From: Chloroflexota bacterium | GTDB taxonomy: Bacteria > Chloroflexota > Dehalococcoidia > Lucifugimonadales > GCA-2722455 | Assembly (NCBI GenBank): GCA_002722455.1 | Contig: PBMB01000022.1 | Location: 1 to 64,000 of the forward strand | DNA length: 64,000 nt | Direction: 5' to 3' | Shown here: piece after piece, positions 1-8,837 of the stretch | Layout: every line of letters begins with the position of its first letter | Position numbering within the stretch: the first letter of the stretch is position 1 | Translations under genes and position numbers: made by a program | Notes under the pieces: model-generated | Seen by the model: only the letters and a program-made list of their open reading frames with translations | What the model was told of the DNA's origin: nothing | The model's database searches: none

Positions 1-126
1 AGCGTTAAAGGTTTGTCTTCAGGTTGTAAAGTAGCTTCGGCTGCTTGTAGACTATTTTTCTTGCTTGCATTTTATGGCGTATCCAACCTTAACAGGTCGG
101 AATACAAAATTCTTTGAATCAAGAAG

Positions 127-146
127 CACTGTCCTTTAGGGCGGTG
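127..146 (+). mobile_element. IS200/IS605-type end hairpin remnant (cactgtcc-ttta-gggcggtg)
   Basis: Perfect 8-bp stem (two G-T wobbles) with TTTA loop of the 'GTCCTTTAGGGCGGTGAG' type typical of IS605/TnpB right ends; no intact tnpA/tnpB in window. Confidence 0.4.
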
Positions 147-285
147 AGTATCACAAAGATGATAAAGAAATAGAAGATATTGACTATGGATTAAGCTTCT
201 TAGCAGAAGAAGAAAAACAAAAATTGGTTGATTTTATAAACACAACGACGAGAAAAATGGGTCTAGGTTCTCCAATAGAAAAAAC

Positions 286-546
286 TTGGGTGAAAATAAA
301 AAGATGACGACAATAATTCAAAAAAGAAATAAAGATTTAAAATTAGAAAAAAATATAATGAAATACACAATAGTTAAACATTTGGCTACAAATGGTATTT
401 CTGATTTTAAAGATTTGGATTTCATGAATAAAACAGAAGTTATAAAAAAAATCTATCAATTGGGTCCCGATCCTTTAATTGAGTTAATAAAAAATACAGA
501 CTCAAATGAATGGGGTGATAATTTTGATTTACTTTATGGGATTTAA
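286..546 (+). pseudogene. C-terminal fragment of the tandem 'ELNFGV-tail' family
   Basis: Aligns to C-terminal half of neighbours (KLEKNIMKYTIV..DLDFMNK..NEWGDNFDLLYGI); N-terminal half absent. Confidence 0.6.
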
Positions 547-548
547 TA

Positions 549-1208
549 ATGAGTTTTGATGTAGAATTTTATAATTTTTTAAAAAAATCTGGTGATGTAG
601 AATTATGCAGAAGAGCCGTCTTAAAGCCAAATACAGCTTTTGAATTGCCAACAGATGATTATGTTCTGGAGTCTTGGGCTTTAATACTTTTAGATCTAAA
701 AGATGTTGATAAGTCCAGAGAAAAAAACGCTTTAAAAATAAGAATATCAGAGTCGTCAACCAATACAGTTATCTCAACTGAATTATTTAAATTAAAAGAC
801 GACAGAAGGTTGTATGACCGAGATTTGAATTACTCTCAAAGAGATCAGGCAGTTATTATTAAACATTTATTAGAGATTTTTAAATTCTTAAATTTTGAAG
901 AAGAAAAAGTGGCTAATGGTTATTACTTTAATGCATTAAAAAATAAAAAAATTATTTCAAATGGTGATCTATACACAACAAGTGAAAAGCATTCAAAAAA
1001 CTATGAATGTACGAAAGCATTGTTTAAAGTAATCTTGGAAAACGCAATTAATAAAGAAATGCCAAAAGAAGGTTGTTTTAACAATAGCAATGTGTTGTTT
1101 AGTTTTTATAGAAAGGATAGAGAAGAAACTAGAAAACTACTTAAAGAATTAAAAGATTCAACATCAGAAGAATTGAATGATTATATGGATTTAAACTTCC
1201 GAAATTGA
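549..1208 (+). CDS. ELNFGV-tail family paralogue
   Basis: Starts EFYNFLKK, ends YMDLNFRN; GGGA SD inside preceding tail. Confidence 0.8.
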   Translation: MSFDVEFYNFLKKSGDVELCRRAVLKPNTAFELPTDDYVLESWALILLDLKDVDKSREKNALKIRISESSTNTVISTELFKLKDDRRLYDRDLNYSQRDQAVIIKHLLEIFKFLNFEEEKVANGYYFNALKNKKIISNGDLYTTSEKHSKNYECTKALFKVILENAINKEMPKEGCFNNSNVLFSFYRKDREETRKLLKELKDSTSEELNDYMDLNFRN

Positions 1209-1235
1209 TTGAATCTAGACTTCAAAAATGATATA

Positions 1236-1269
1236 ATACCCTATTGCTAAAAACAATAGGGTATTTTTT
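1236..1269 (+). terminator. Intrinsic terminator
   Basis: ATACCCTATTG / CAATAGGGTAT stem followed by T-run. Confidence 0.85.
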
Positions 1270-1511
1270 AAAAGTCCTATGTCTGAATGGTTGGATATGG
1301 TTGAATTGATAGACGGGGTCTAATTGTTTATGGATAATAGCGAAAATCAAAAATCAAACAAAATCGCATAGAGAATGCTGGTCTAGCGGTTCTTGTTGAG
1401 TTAGAGAAAAAAATAAAAAATAAGAACAGAAAGAATATTTCGTTTTAAGAGTTCAATTGGATATAAGCGAGATTACAATAAAGTAATCAATATAGACAAT
1501 GGAATTCGAAT

Positions 1512-2144
1512 ATGAGTAAAAAAATAAACGATTTCTTAAATAAAAAAAATGTAAGAATAAATAAAATAACAAAAGAAAGTACAATTTATTATCCAGTAGG
1601 TGATTATCGAACAGAAATATTTATAGATTTAAAAACAGAAGAAAGTCAAGAAGATATCTATATAAGCTGTATATACTTAACATTGAAAGAAAAAATCCTT
1701 GTATTTGTAAGTCTTTACACTTTAAATAAAAGAAAAAAATTAACATTAATGAATCATTTAAAAATTACAAAAAAGAATTTAGAATGGGCTAAAAAAGAAG
1801 TGGTAAACTTTTTAGAGGTTTTTGAAGTTAAAAACGCAAATAAAGATTTAACATTAAAAGAATTAAAGGCGAATAAAAAATCTAGCGCATTTGATTTGTC
1901 AATAATGACGACAGAAGATAGAACTAATCTTCATGATTTAAATAAAGAAAAAACAATATTAAAATATATATTATCTAAAGAGTATGGATTGAATTTAAAT
2001 AATGAAGAAGATTTATCATTTTTAAATGAAGAAAAAATATTAAGTGGTTTATACAATTTAGGAGTCAATGGTATAATATCTATTTTAAAATCTACCGAAT
2101 CTAAAGATTGGCGAGAAATAATTGAATTAAACTTAGGTATTTAA
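1512..2144 (+). CDS. ELNFGV-tail family paralogue
   Basis: KINDFLNKKN start; ends DWREIIELNLGI. Confidence 0.85.
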   Translation: MSKKINDFLNKKNVRINKITKESTIYYPVGDYRTEIFIDLKTEESQEDIYISCIYLTLKEKILVFVSLYTLNKRKKLTLMNHLKITKKNLEWAKKEVVNFLEVFEVKNANKDLTLKELKANKKSSAFDLSIMTTEDRTNLHDLNKEKTILKYILSKEYGLNLNNEEDLSFLNEEKILSGLYNLGVNGIISILKSTESKDWREIIELNLGI

Positions 2145-2282
2145 AGATATAACAAAAAAGCTTTTAAAATATTAAATATTGAAGAAAAAAAATAGATTAT
2201 AATTATGACTTAAGAAGAATTGATTGAATATATGGATTTAAACTTCCGAGGTTGATTGAATCTAGATTTCAAAAATGATATA

Positions 2283-2318
2283 ATACCCTATTGCTGAAAA
2301 CAATAGGGTATTTTTTTA
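2283..2318 (+). terminator. Intrinsic terminator, duplicate of 1236-1269
   Basis: ATACCCTATTG..CAATAGGGTATTTTTTT. Confidence 0.85.
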
Positions 2319-2503
2319 TTGTGCTACTGGCTAGACAATTGTTTGGAATTGAATATATCCAAGGAAGAAAATACTTTTTTCTTTAAAGATTAATTCTTAA
2401 ATAAAATCTATTCAGACGATCAAAATGAGATATTGGAATTAATGGAAAAAACACCTGAATCTAATTGGCAAGAACACCTAGAATTATATTTTGGAGTTTA
2501 ACA

Positions 2504-3157
2504 GTGAACGAGAGATTAAATGATTTTCTTAATAAAGATAATGTATTGGTAGAAAGTATTAAATTAAAAGAATCAAAAGCCATTTTTATGGCTAATAACG
2601 ATTCAAGCCTTTTAGAGTTTATAACAGAATTATCGATCTATGTAGAAACAGATATAGAAGAACAAGATCTCTTTGTTAGTTGTATTATTTCTTCTTCTAT
2701 TCAAAAGACAGTTGCATTAACAACATTGTATTACATTGATGATATCGGTAAAAAGGTATCGGTAAATAGTTCTCCACCAAAAACTAAAAGTTTGACGAAA
2801 GCGAGAGATAGTATTGTTGAATTTTTAGAAGCTTTTAATGTAAAAAAAGTGTCAAAAAAACAAACAACAAAAGAACTTAAAATAAAGCAAGATTTAACAA
2901 TTTATGATCTGGCGATAATGACTGCGGAAGATAGAGAATTAAAAAATGATTTAGTAAATGAATCAATGATTATGAAGCACATATTGCATTACAATGAAAA
3001 TCTGATTGTAGAAAATCCAGAGGATTTGGATTTTTTAAACAATGAATTGGTTTTAGAAAAAGTTTGTAAAATGGAAGAAAAAGAATTAGTAAACTTATTC
3101 TCAGGACACAGTTCAAAAGAATGGTCTGATATAATTGAATTGAATGTTGGAGTTTAA
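2504..3157 (+). CDS. ELNFGV-tail family paralogue (GTG start)
   Basis: ORF track start 2465 is an out-of-frame reading of a ghost tail; GTG at 2504 follows GGAG; ends EWSDIIELNVGV. Confidence 0.8.
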   Translation: MNERLNDFLNKDNVLVESIKLKESKAIFMANNDSSLLEFITELSIYVETDIEEQDLFVSCIISSSIQKTVALTTLYYIDDIGKKVSVNSSPPKTKSLTKARDSIVEFLEAFNVKKVSKKQTTKELKIKQDLTIYDLAIMTAEDRELKNDLVNESMIMKHILHYNENLIVENPEDLDFLNNELVLEKVCKMEEKELVNLFSGHSSKEWSDIIELNVGV

Positions 3158-3159
3158 AG

Positions 3160-3834
3160 ATGAATGAAAAGTTGTTCAAATATTTAATAGAAACAGAAAA
3201 TCTTTTTCAGTGGAGTTTTTTTTATTCTTTTAATGCTTTTGATATTAATCTTACAGCTCCTTCATTTGAAATAATCATAAGTATAAAACAAGACGAAAAT
3301 CCAACTGAAAATGTATTTATAAAATACAAAGTGATAAGTGTTGAAAAAAGCAATGAGATTATTGAAGAAGTTTGGTTGGATAATACAAGAAAAAATTGTC
3401 ATTATGATTATGATAAAAAAGAATTAGAAAAAGATCTTATGCCTAAAGTCGTTCAATTTTTTAATGCAATAAGTCTAGATAATTCAAAACACCGTTTTGA
3501 AAAAATATATTTTAAAAAAATAGAAAAAGCAAGAAATGATTATGTTGATATCAATTCTTTTCATTTAAAAGAGTCCTTGAAAGTTCCAAAAGAAAAAGTG
3601 TACACTTTAATAAAACAATTATTAAAATTTGAAATAAAAAACAATGAAATTGAAAATGATAATCTATTGAATATAGAAGATATTAACGAACTTTCATTTG
3701 TTGATAACAATGCTTTTATGCATGAAATGATAAAAATAGAAACAAGAAAAGAAAGAATGTCTTTTTTAGAAATGTTAAAAGGGCAAGAAAAAGAAGATTG
3801 GAATTCAATTGTAGAATTAAATTGTGGTTGCTAA
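3160..3834 (+). CDS. ELNFGV-tail family paralogue
   Basis: Ends DWNSIVELNCGC. Confidence 0.85.
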   Translation: MNEKLFKYLIETENLFQWSFFYSFNAFDINLTAPSFEIIISIKQDENPTENVFIKYKVISVEKSNEIIEEVWLDNTRKNCHYDYDKKELEKDLMPKVVQFFNAISLDNSKHRFEKIYFKKIEKARNDYVDINSFHLKESLKVPKEKVYTLIKQLLKFEIKNNEIENDNLLNIEDINELSFVDNNAFMHEMIKIETRKERMSFLEMLKGQEKEDWNSIVELNCGC

Positions 3835-3837
3835 CGT

Positions 3838-4452
3838 ATGAATAAAAAATTTTTAAAATACTTATTAGAAAAGAAAGAATCAGTGATATTTGACGAAATC
3901 AGCTTGGAAGAAGGTGATGAATCAGACTTCTTTGGTTTCTCTTTGCTCGTTGAAATAGAAGATTTAGATTGCGCTCTAAGGTTTAAATATGTAAGAGAGT
4001 CTACAAGTTCTGATTTTTTTATAGAATCAGGAGTATCATTTATAAATGGTTTTACATTAGAAAGAGCATTGAATCTTTATAAGACTGAACTTTACTTGTT
4101 AAAAGAAGAACTCGTTTTAATATTGGAATCTTTGGACGTAGAAACAATCTTTATGAGCCAAAAATTGGATTCTATAAAAAACAAAGAAATCGAAGAAATG
4201 GAACAAGAAGATATCTGCGTTCATGTAACATTAAAAGAAAAAGGTTCTTTATTTAATAAAGAGAAACAATTAATGGAAGCTTTTATTAGGAATGAAGTAG
4301 GTTCTAATAAGTTATTAGAGTTTTCATTCTTAAATAAAACAAAGATACTAAAATTACTATTTAATATGAAACAAGAAGAAACAGTAAAGTTATTTAAATC
4401 AACACACCCTCATGATTGGTCTGAAATATTGGAGTTGAATTATAATGTCTAA
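3838..4452 (+). CDS. ELNFGV-tail family paralogue
   Basis: Ends DWSEILELNYNV. Confidence 0.85.
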   Translation: MNKKFLKYLLEKKESVIFDEISLEEGDESDFFGFSLLVEIEDLDCALRFKYVRESTSSDFFIESGVSFINGFTLERALNLYKTELYLLKEELVLILESLDVETIFMSQKLDSIKNKEIEEMEQEDICVHVTLKEKGSLFNKEKQLMEAFIRNEVGSNKLLEFSFLNKTKILKLLFNMKQEETVKLFKSTHPHDWSEILELNYNV

Positions 4453-5101
4453 TTTTTTTGAAAATAATCTCGTTGATTTTTTAAATGAAAATAATGGTAA
4501 AATAACAATATTTTATTCTTGTAGAGAAGCACGAGAATATGAGTTTTTGTGTATAGTGCATTTGATGTTAAAGGATATAAAAATATCGTTAAATATTGAC
4601 GTAAGTTCTTCTAGTTCAGAGATAAAACTTAATTTCTCAGTAAGCGAAGTAATAAATTCATACATGGAGCCTAAAAGTCAAATTTTTAATAGAAATAAAA
4701 AATATACGAAGAAAGATTATGAATTAATTAATGAAAAGTTATATTCGCTGTATGAACATTTAAACTTAAATATAAATTCAAATTTAAAAAGTTTTAGAGC
4801 AGAAAATTTTTATTATTATGAAGGTGTATTATCTTTGTCACTGGATTACCAAGAATTAAATCATTCAAAATTAGGTAATTTTGAAAAATCCTGTTTAATA
4901 AAGCTTTTGAATGATTCTTATGATATTAACAATAAAGAAATAAAAAAACTAAAAGAACTTTTAAAAATAAAGAAAGTTTATTCAGATTTGTCTGCGTCAA
5001 AAGAGAAAAGAGATTTGTTAATGAAAGATTTAAAGCCTTATATGGAAACAATGCCTTTTAAAGAATGGAAAGAGTATTTAGAGTTAAATTATGGTAATTA
5101 A
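4445..5101 (+). CDS. ELNFGV-tail family paralogue
   Basis: Start overlaps preceding tail; ends EWKEYLELNYGN. Confidence 0.85.
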   Translation: MSNFFENNLVDFLNENNGKITIFYSCREAREYEFLCIVHLMLKDIKISLNIDVSSSSSEIKLNFSVSEVINSYMEPKSQIFNRNKKYTKKDYELINEKLYSLYEHLNLNINSNLKSFRAENFYYYEGVLSLSLDYQELNHSKLGNFEKSCLIKLLNDSYDINNKEIKKLKELLKIKKVYSDLSASKEKRDLLMKDLKPYMETMPFKEWKEYLELNYGN

Positions 5102-5115
5102 AAAGAGAAAAAACT

Positions 5116-5793
5116 ATGAACAAATTAATGAAAGAACATCAAGAAATCAAAAAATTTAGATTTTATAAATTATTTAAAGAATTAATCACAAGGGCAGACG
5201 AGTGTTTTGTATCTGAAGTTTATAAAATTGAAGATTCTTATATTTTTAATTTTTCAATTAAACACAAAGAAAAAGAATTTTCAATTGTGAGATTTGATAT
5301 CTATTCAAGAGCACCCATTTTTAACAATTCAAAAGAAAGTAGAGTTGACCTCTTATTTGTTAATTCAATATTTTTAAATAAATCAAGAGAAATAAAAAAT
5401 TATGAAGAAATAAAAGAAAAAAAATATGTAAAAGCAAGAGAACATATGGATTTTATCATTGAGAAATTAATAGATATAAATATACCAGAAGAGTTGCTCA
5501 AAGGTGCGAAAGAATATAGAGATAATAAAGAAACTTATTTAAAAGAAAAACAAGAGGTTTATGGGATTAGAATTTATTTAGACAAAGAAGAGCCTGATAT
5601 AAAGCTTCAATATTTATGTTTTCAAATACAAGAAATAAATAAAGATATTGATTTTGAAGATGCAATAAAAATAGCAAATATAGTTTACAAACAAAAGAAG
5701 CCAGAAAGTTTAATAAACAAAATAAAAGAAGATTTGTTAGATTATCGTGGAGAAGAAACATTAGAAAAAATTGAATTATTGTATTCAAGATAA
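5116..5793 (+). CDS. ELNFGV-tail family, divergent subgroup
   Basis: Ends ETLEKIELLYSR; similar to next gene in C-terminal half. Confidence 0.8.
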   Translation: MNKLMKEHQEIKKFRFYKLFKELITRADECFVSEVYKIEDSYIFNFSIKHKEKEFSIVRFDIYSRAPIFNNSKESRVDLLFVNSIFLNKSREIKNYEEIKEKKYVKAREHMDFIIEKLIDINIPEELLKGAKEYRDNKETYLKEKQEVYGIRIYLDKEEPDIKLQYLCFQIQEINKDIDFEDAIKIANIVYKQKKPESLINKIKEDLLDYRGEETLEKIELLYSR

Positions 5794-5813
5794 TAAAATT
5801 AAAAGGTATTAAA

Positions 5814-6422
5814 TTGAATAATAAAAATTACAGCCATTATAAAACGTTAAAAGAATTAAGTCGTTTATCGGATGATTCTATATTTCAAAACTATCATTTT
5901 TCAAATTCTTTTATTTTTTATTTCTACACAAAAAATAAAGATGGAGATCGCTTAACATTGAAATTAGAAGCTATATTTGAAAAACAAAACGAAAATAGTT
6001 TCAAGCAAAATAAACTCTGTTTTTTGTTATCGAATAACAAAAGAAAAGCAAAATGTAAAAACGAAAATAAAATTAAGGATTTAAAAGAAAATACAGAAAG
6101 TATAGTAAATGTCTTAAAAAAAATGAAATCGATTTCTTTTTATGATCAAGAGGCTATAAATAAGTTTTCAAAAGAGGATATAAAAATCTGTGGTATAAAA
6201 GACAACTCAGGAGAAAAAGAAGAATATTTAGAATTCCAGTGTCTATGCTTCAAAATAGAAAAAATAAATGAAAGTATTAATTTTAAAGAACTGGTTTCAA
6301 TTGCACAAATTATAGGTAAACAAAATAGTCCAATTGATTTTATTGATAAAATTAAGGAAGATTTATTAGGGTCTTGTGGAAAAGAAATATTAGAAAGAAT
6401 TGAGTTAATGTATGCAAAATAA
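5814..6422 (+). CDS. ELNFGV-tail family, divergent subgroup (TTG start)
   Basis: AAAGG-N7-TTG start; ends EILERIELMYAK. Confidence 0.75.
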   Translation: MNNKNYSHYKTLKELSRLSDDSIFQNYHFSNSFIFYFYTKNKDGDRLTLKLEAIFEKQNENSFKQNKLCFLLSNNKRKAKCKNENKIKDLKENTESIVNVLKKMKSISFYDQEAINKFSKEDIKICGIKDNSGEKEEYLEFQCLCFKIEKINESINFKELVSIAQIIGKQNSPIDFIDKIKEDLLGSCGKEILERIELMYAK

Positions 6423-6478
6423 GAATGCAAAGTGGTTCTCGTTATGTTATAATATTGAAAATATTCGGAGAACCAAAA

Positions 6479-7081
6479 ATGAAACTACCTTTGTATAATT
6501 TTTTAAAAGACAACAAAAAAAATCTAGTCTCAACTTTTTTTAGACAAGGAGAGTCAAACGAAGGCAATCCGTCATATTTAATAAATTTTAGACATTCAAC
6601 GGTTATTCGAAGAGTGAAAAAACAATCTGCCTGTATTGAAGTAGTATTAAAGGTTTATCCTGTCGAAAATCAATTGAAAGTTTATGTGACACCTTTTTAT
6701 AGTTATAAATTAAATGAAGTTGTTCAGAGAGATTTGGTGAAAATGATGTATAAAGATACAATTAATGCATTAGAACAATCTGGTTTTGATAATGTTATCC
6801 TCGAAAAAATAAAAGATCGAATAAACGAAGAAGACTATCATTATTCTGAAACGATAATGTTTGCGACAAAATTGATGAGTGACTATCATAAAGAATTTAT
6901 TTTATATGAAAACAAAAATAAAGAACAATCAGAGTCAGTAATGTATAACATTATTAATGATAATAATTTTCTAACAATGTTTGTTGAAGATCAAAAAAGA
7001 GCAGAAATCTTTCTTAAAAATATTAGTAAAAACAATGAAAGAGAGCTGAAAGAACAATTGGAGTTATTGTATACAGTTTAA
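6479..7081 (+). CDS. ELNFGV-tail family paralogue
   Basis: Start at 6479 (MKLPLYNFLKDN) after GGAG; ends LKEQLELLYTV. Confidence 0.8.
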   Translation: MKLPLYNFLKDNKKNLVSTFFRQGESNEGNPSYLINFRHSTVIRRVKKQSACIEVVLKVYPVENQLKVYVTPFYSYKLNEVVQRDLVKMMYKDTINALEQSGFDNVILEKIKDRINEEDYHYSETIMFATKLMSDYHKEFILYENKNKEQSESVMYNIINDNNFLTMFVEDQKRAEIFLKNISKNNERELKEQLELLYTV

Positions 7082-7170
7082 GGAAAATTCAAAAGAAATT
7101 ATTAAAGAAGTAATATCTATAACAAACTCTTCTAATATTAAAGAGCTAGTAGAGAATTTGGAGTTACGTT

Positions 7171-7836
7171 TTGGAAAATGATAAATTATATAACTTTTTA
7201 AAAATAAATGAAAAAATTATAGACAAAATGATGTTTGTCTATACAAAGGGTCAATATACTTCAGGTTTTTCAATAAAACCTATTCATTTACGAGGATATG
7301 AGTTATTAGTTGAACCAAGATTTGCCGTATCAGAAAGAAATAACAAGTTTACATATTATTATATGCCGTCAATACTTAAATATATACAAAATGAAACTAC
7401 AAATGTACCAGAACTAGTAGACGTTTATCCTGAACACATTTTGAAAGAAAACTATGAGTGTATAGTTAACGAAGGTTTTGCTGGCTTAGGTGGTTTTCAT
7501 ATAAAAGATTTATCTTTGTACGAAGATTGGATGAAACAAGAAGATGAATCATCAGATCAAATAAAATTAAGTCCTAATGGATTGAACTTTATATCTTCTG
7601 GTGACAGGAAAGACACCTATGAAGATTATTGTAATGCAAAGTCTTTTTTTAGGTTTTTATTTGAAATGGAATTTGATATAGAACTAACAGAAAAATACTT
7701 TAATATTTTTACAACAAATGGTTTTATGAAGCAAATGGGAAACGAAGATAATATTGAAATGTTTGTGAATCTTATGTCGGAAGGTGAAGATTTGGAAGGA
7801 ATGTTAGAGATTTATCAATTGAATTATGGAAATTAA
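7171..7836 (+). CDS. ELNFGV-tail family paralogue (TTG start)
   Basis: DKLYNFLKIN start; ends MLEIYQLNYGN. Confidence 0.75.
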   Translation: MENDKLYNFLKINEKIIDKMMFVYTKGQYTSGFSIKPIHLRGYELLVEPRFAVSERNNKFTYYYMPSILKYIQNETTNVPELVDVYPEHILKENYECIVNEGFAGLGGFHIKDLSLYEDWMKQEDESSDQIKLSPNGLNFISSGDRKDTYEDYCNAKSFFRFLFEMEFDIELTEKYFNIFTTNGFMKQMGNEDNIEMFVNLMSEGEDLEGMLEIYQLNYGN

Positions 7837-7859
7837 AACTCTCGAAAGAGAGTTTTTTA
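7835..7859 (+). terminator. Intrinsic terminator
   Basis: AAAACTCTC-gaaa-GAGAGTTTTTT. Confidence 0.8.
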
Positions 7860-7918
7860 TTGATTGTAATAAATGAAAATGTTATAATTACGTCATTAAT
7901 TTTTAATAGGATAATTTG

Positions 7919-8698
7919 ATGAAATTTACTGATTTTATGAATTTGATTTACAATATTCACTTAGACGCTGCAAGAAGTGAGAAATTTGAATTAAAAGAAA
8001 AACTTCTTTCTGTAATTACGAACGTTTCTATTGTTGAAACAAATTATGATTTAATTGAAGATTTAGCGAAATGTCTTAATGAAGAAAGAAGAAAACAAAA
8101 TCAAAATATGTTGATAACACAGCCAATGCTTTTAGAATACAATAAATACAAAGCTTGGAAACCAAAGCTATTATCTTTAAGTAGTATTAGAATCCATTCA
8201 GTATTTGATTTCAAAATGAAATATGGTTATTTTGAGATTCAAGCTCGAAAAAAAATTGAAGCAGGAAAAAACAAAGAAGAACAAAAAAAAGAAATTGAAG
8301 TAGTAACAGCAGATTGTGAAAAAATAACAAAAGAACTTCTTTTCCAAATGATTCGTCATAGAATTCATACAAAAAATGAAACTATGACAATAGATAAAAT
8401 AAAAGAGAATAGTTTTATCTTTAAAGAATTTTATCCATTTTTTGAAGAAAGCCAAAATCTTTTTGACATTATTCCTGAGATTGATAAAAAATTGCAAGAA
8501 TTTTTATTGAATCCTATCCAATTAGAAGATACAGAAGTGAAAAAATTATTAAATTGTTATGATTTTGAGTACAATAGTTCTAAATATGAGAATAAAGTTT
8601 CTAGTGCAGCAACAAAAGAAGAGGACAAGAAAACTATTGATATCTTGAATAAAATTATTGATAATATTTCTGTAAAATCCTTGAAATGGAGTTTTTGA
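7919..8698 (+). CDS. Hypothetical protein
   Basis: Complete ORF, charged C-terminal half. Confidence 0.7.
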   Translation: MKFTDFMNLIYNIHLDAARSEKFELKEKLLSVITNVSIVETNYDLIEDLAKCLNEERRKQNQNMLITQPMLLEYNKYKAWKPKLLSLSSIRIHSVFDFKMKYGYFEIQARKKIEAGKNKEEQKKEIEVVTADCEKITKELLFQMIRHRIHTKNETMTIDKIKENSFIFKEFYPFFEESQNLFDIIPEIDKKLQEFLLNPIQLEDTEVKKLLNCYDFEYNSSKYENKVSSAATKEEDKKTIDILNKIIDNISVKSLKWSF

Positions 8699-8837
8699 AA
8701 AACTCATTATTGAAACTATAGACAATATAATTGATAAAATTATTGTTAAATAATACAATATAAACCTTGATTATGTTTGTAGTATGATATATAATTAATT
8801 AAATATTTAAATACAAGTCTAACAAAGAGAGTGTAGA

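Noticed and set aside
529-759. Multiple short antisense ORFs (e.g. 529..759, 2970..3179, 8198..8497, 8549..8758, 22824..23030, 31860..32186)
   Set aside because: Shadow ORFs of AT-rich coding regions, no independent evidence
2465-2503. N-terminal extension MARTPRIIFWSLT of ORF 2465 (also 19628 MGRINRVKFW, 21300 MARNNRIKFW)
   Set aside because: Frame-shifted reading of the preceding WxxxxELxFG tail codons; internal starts with proper SD preferred
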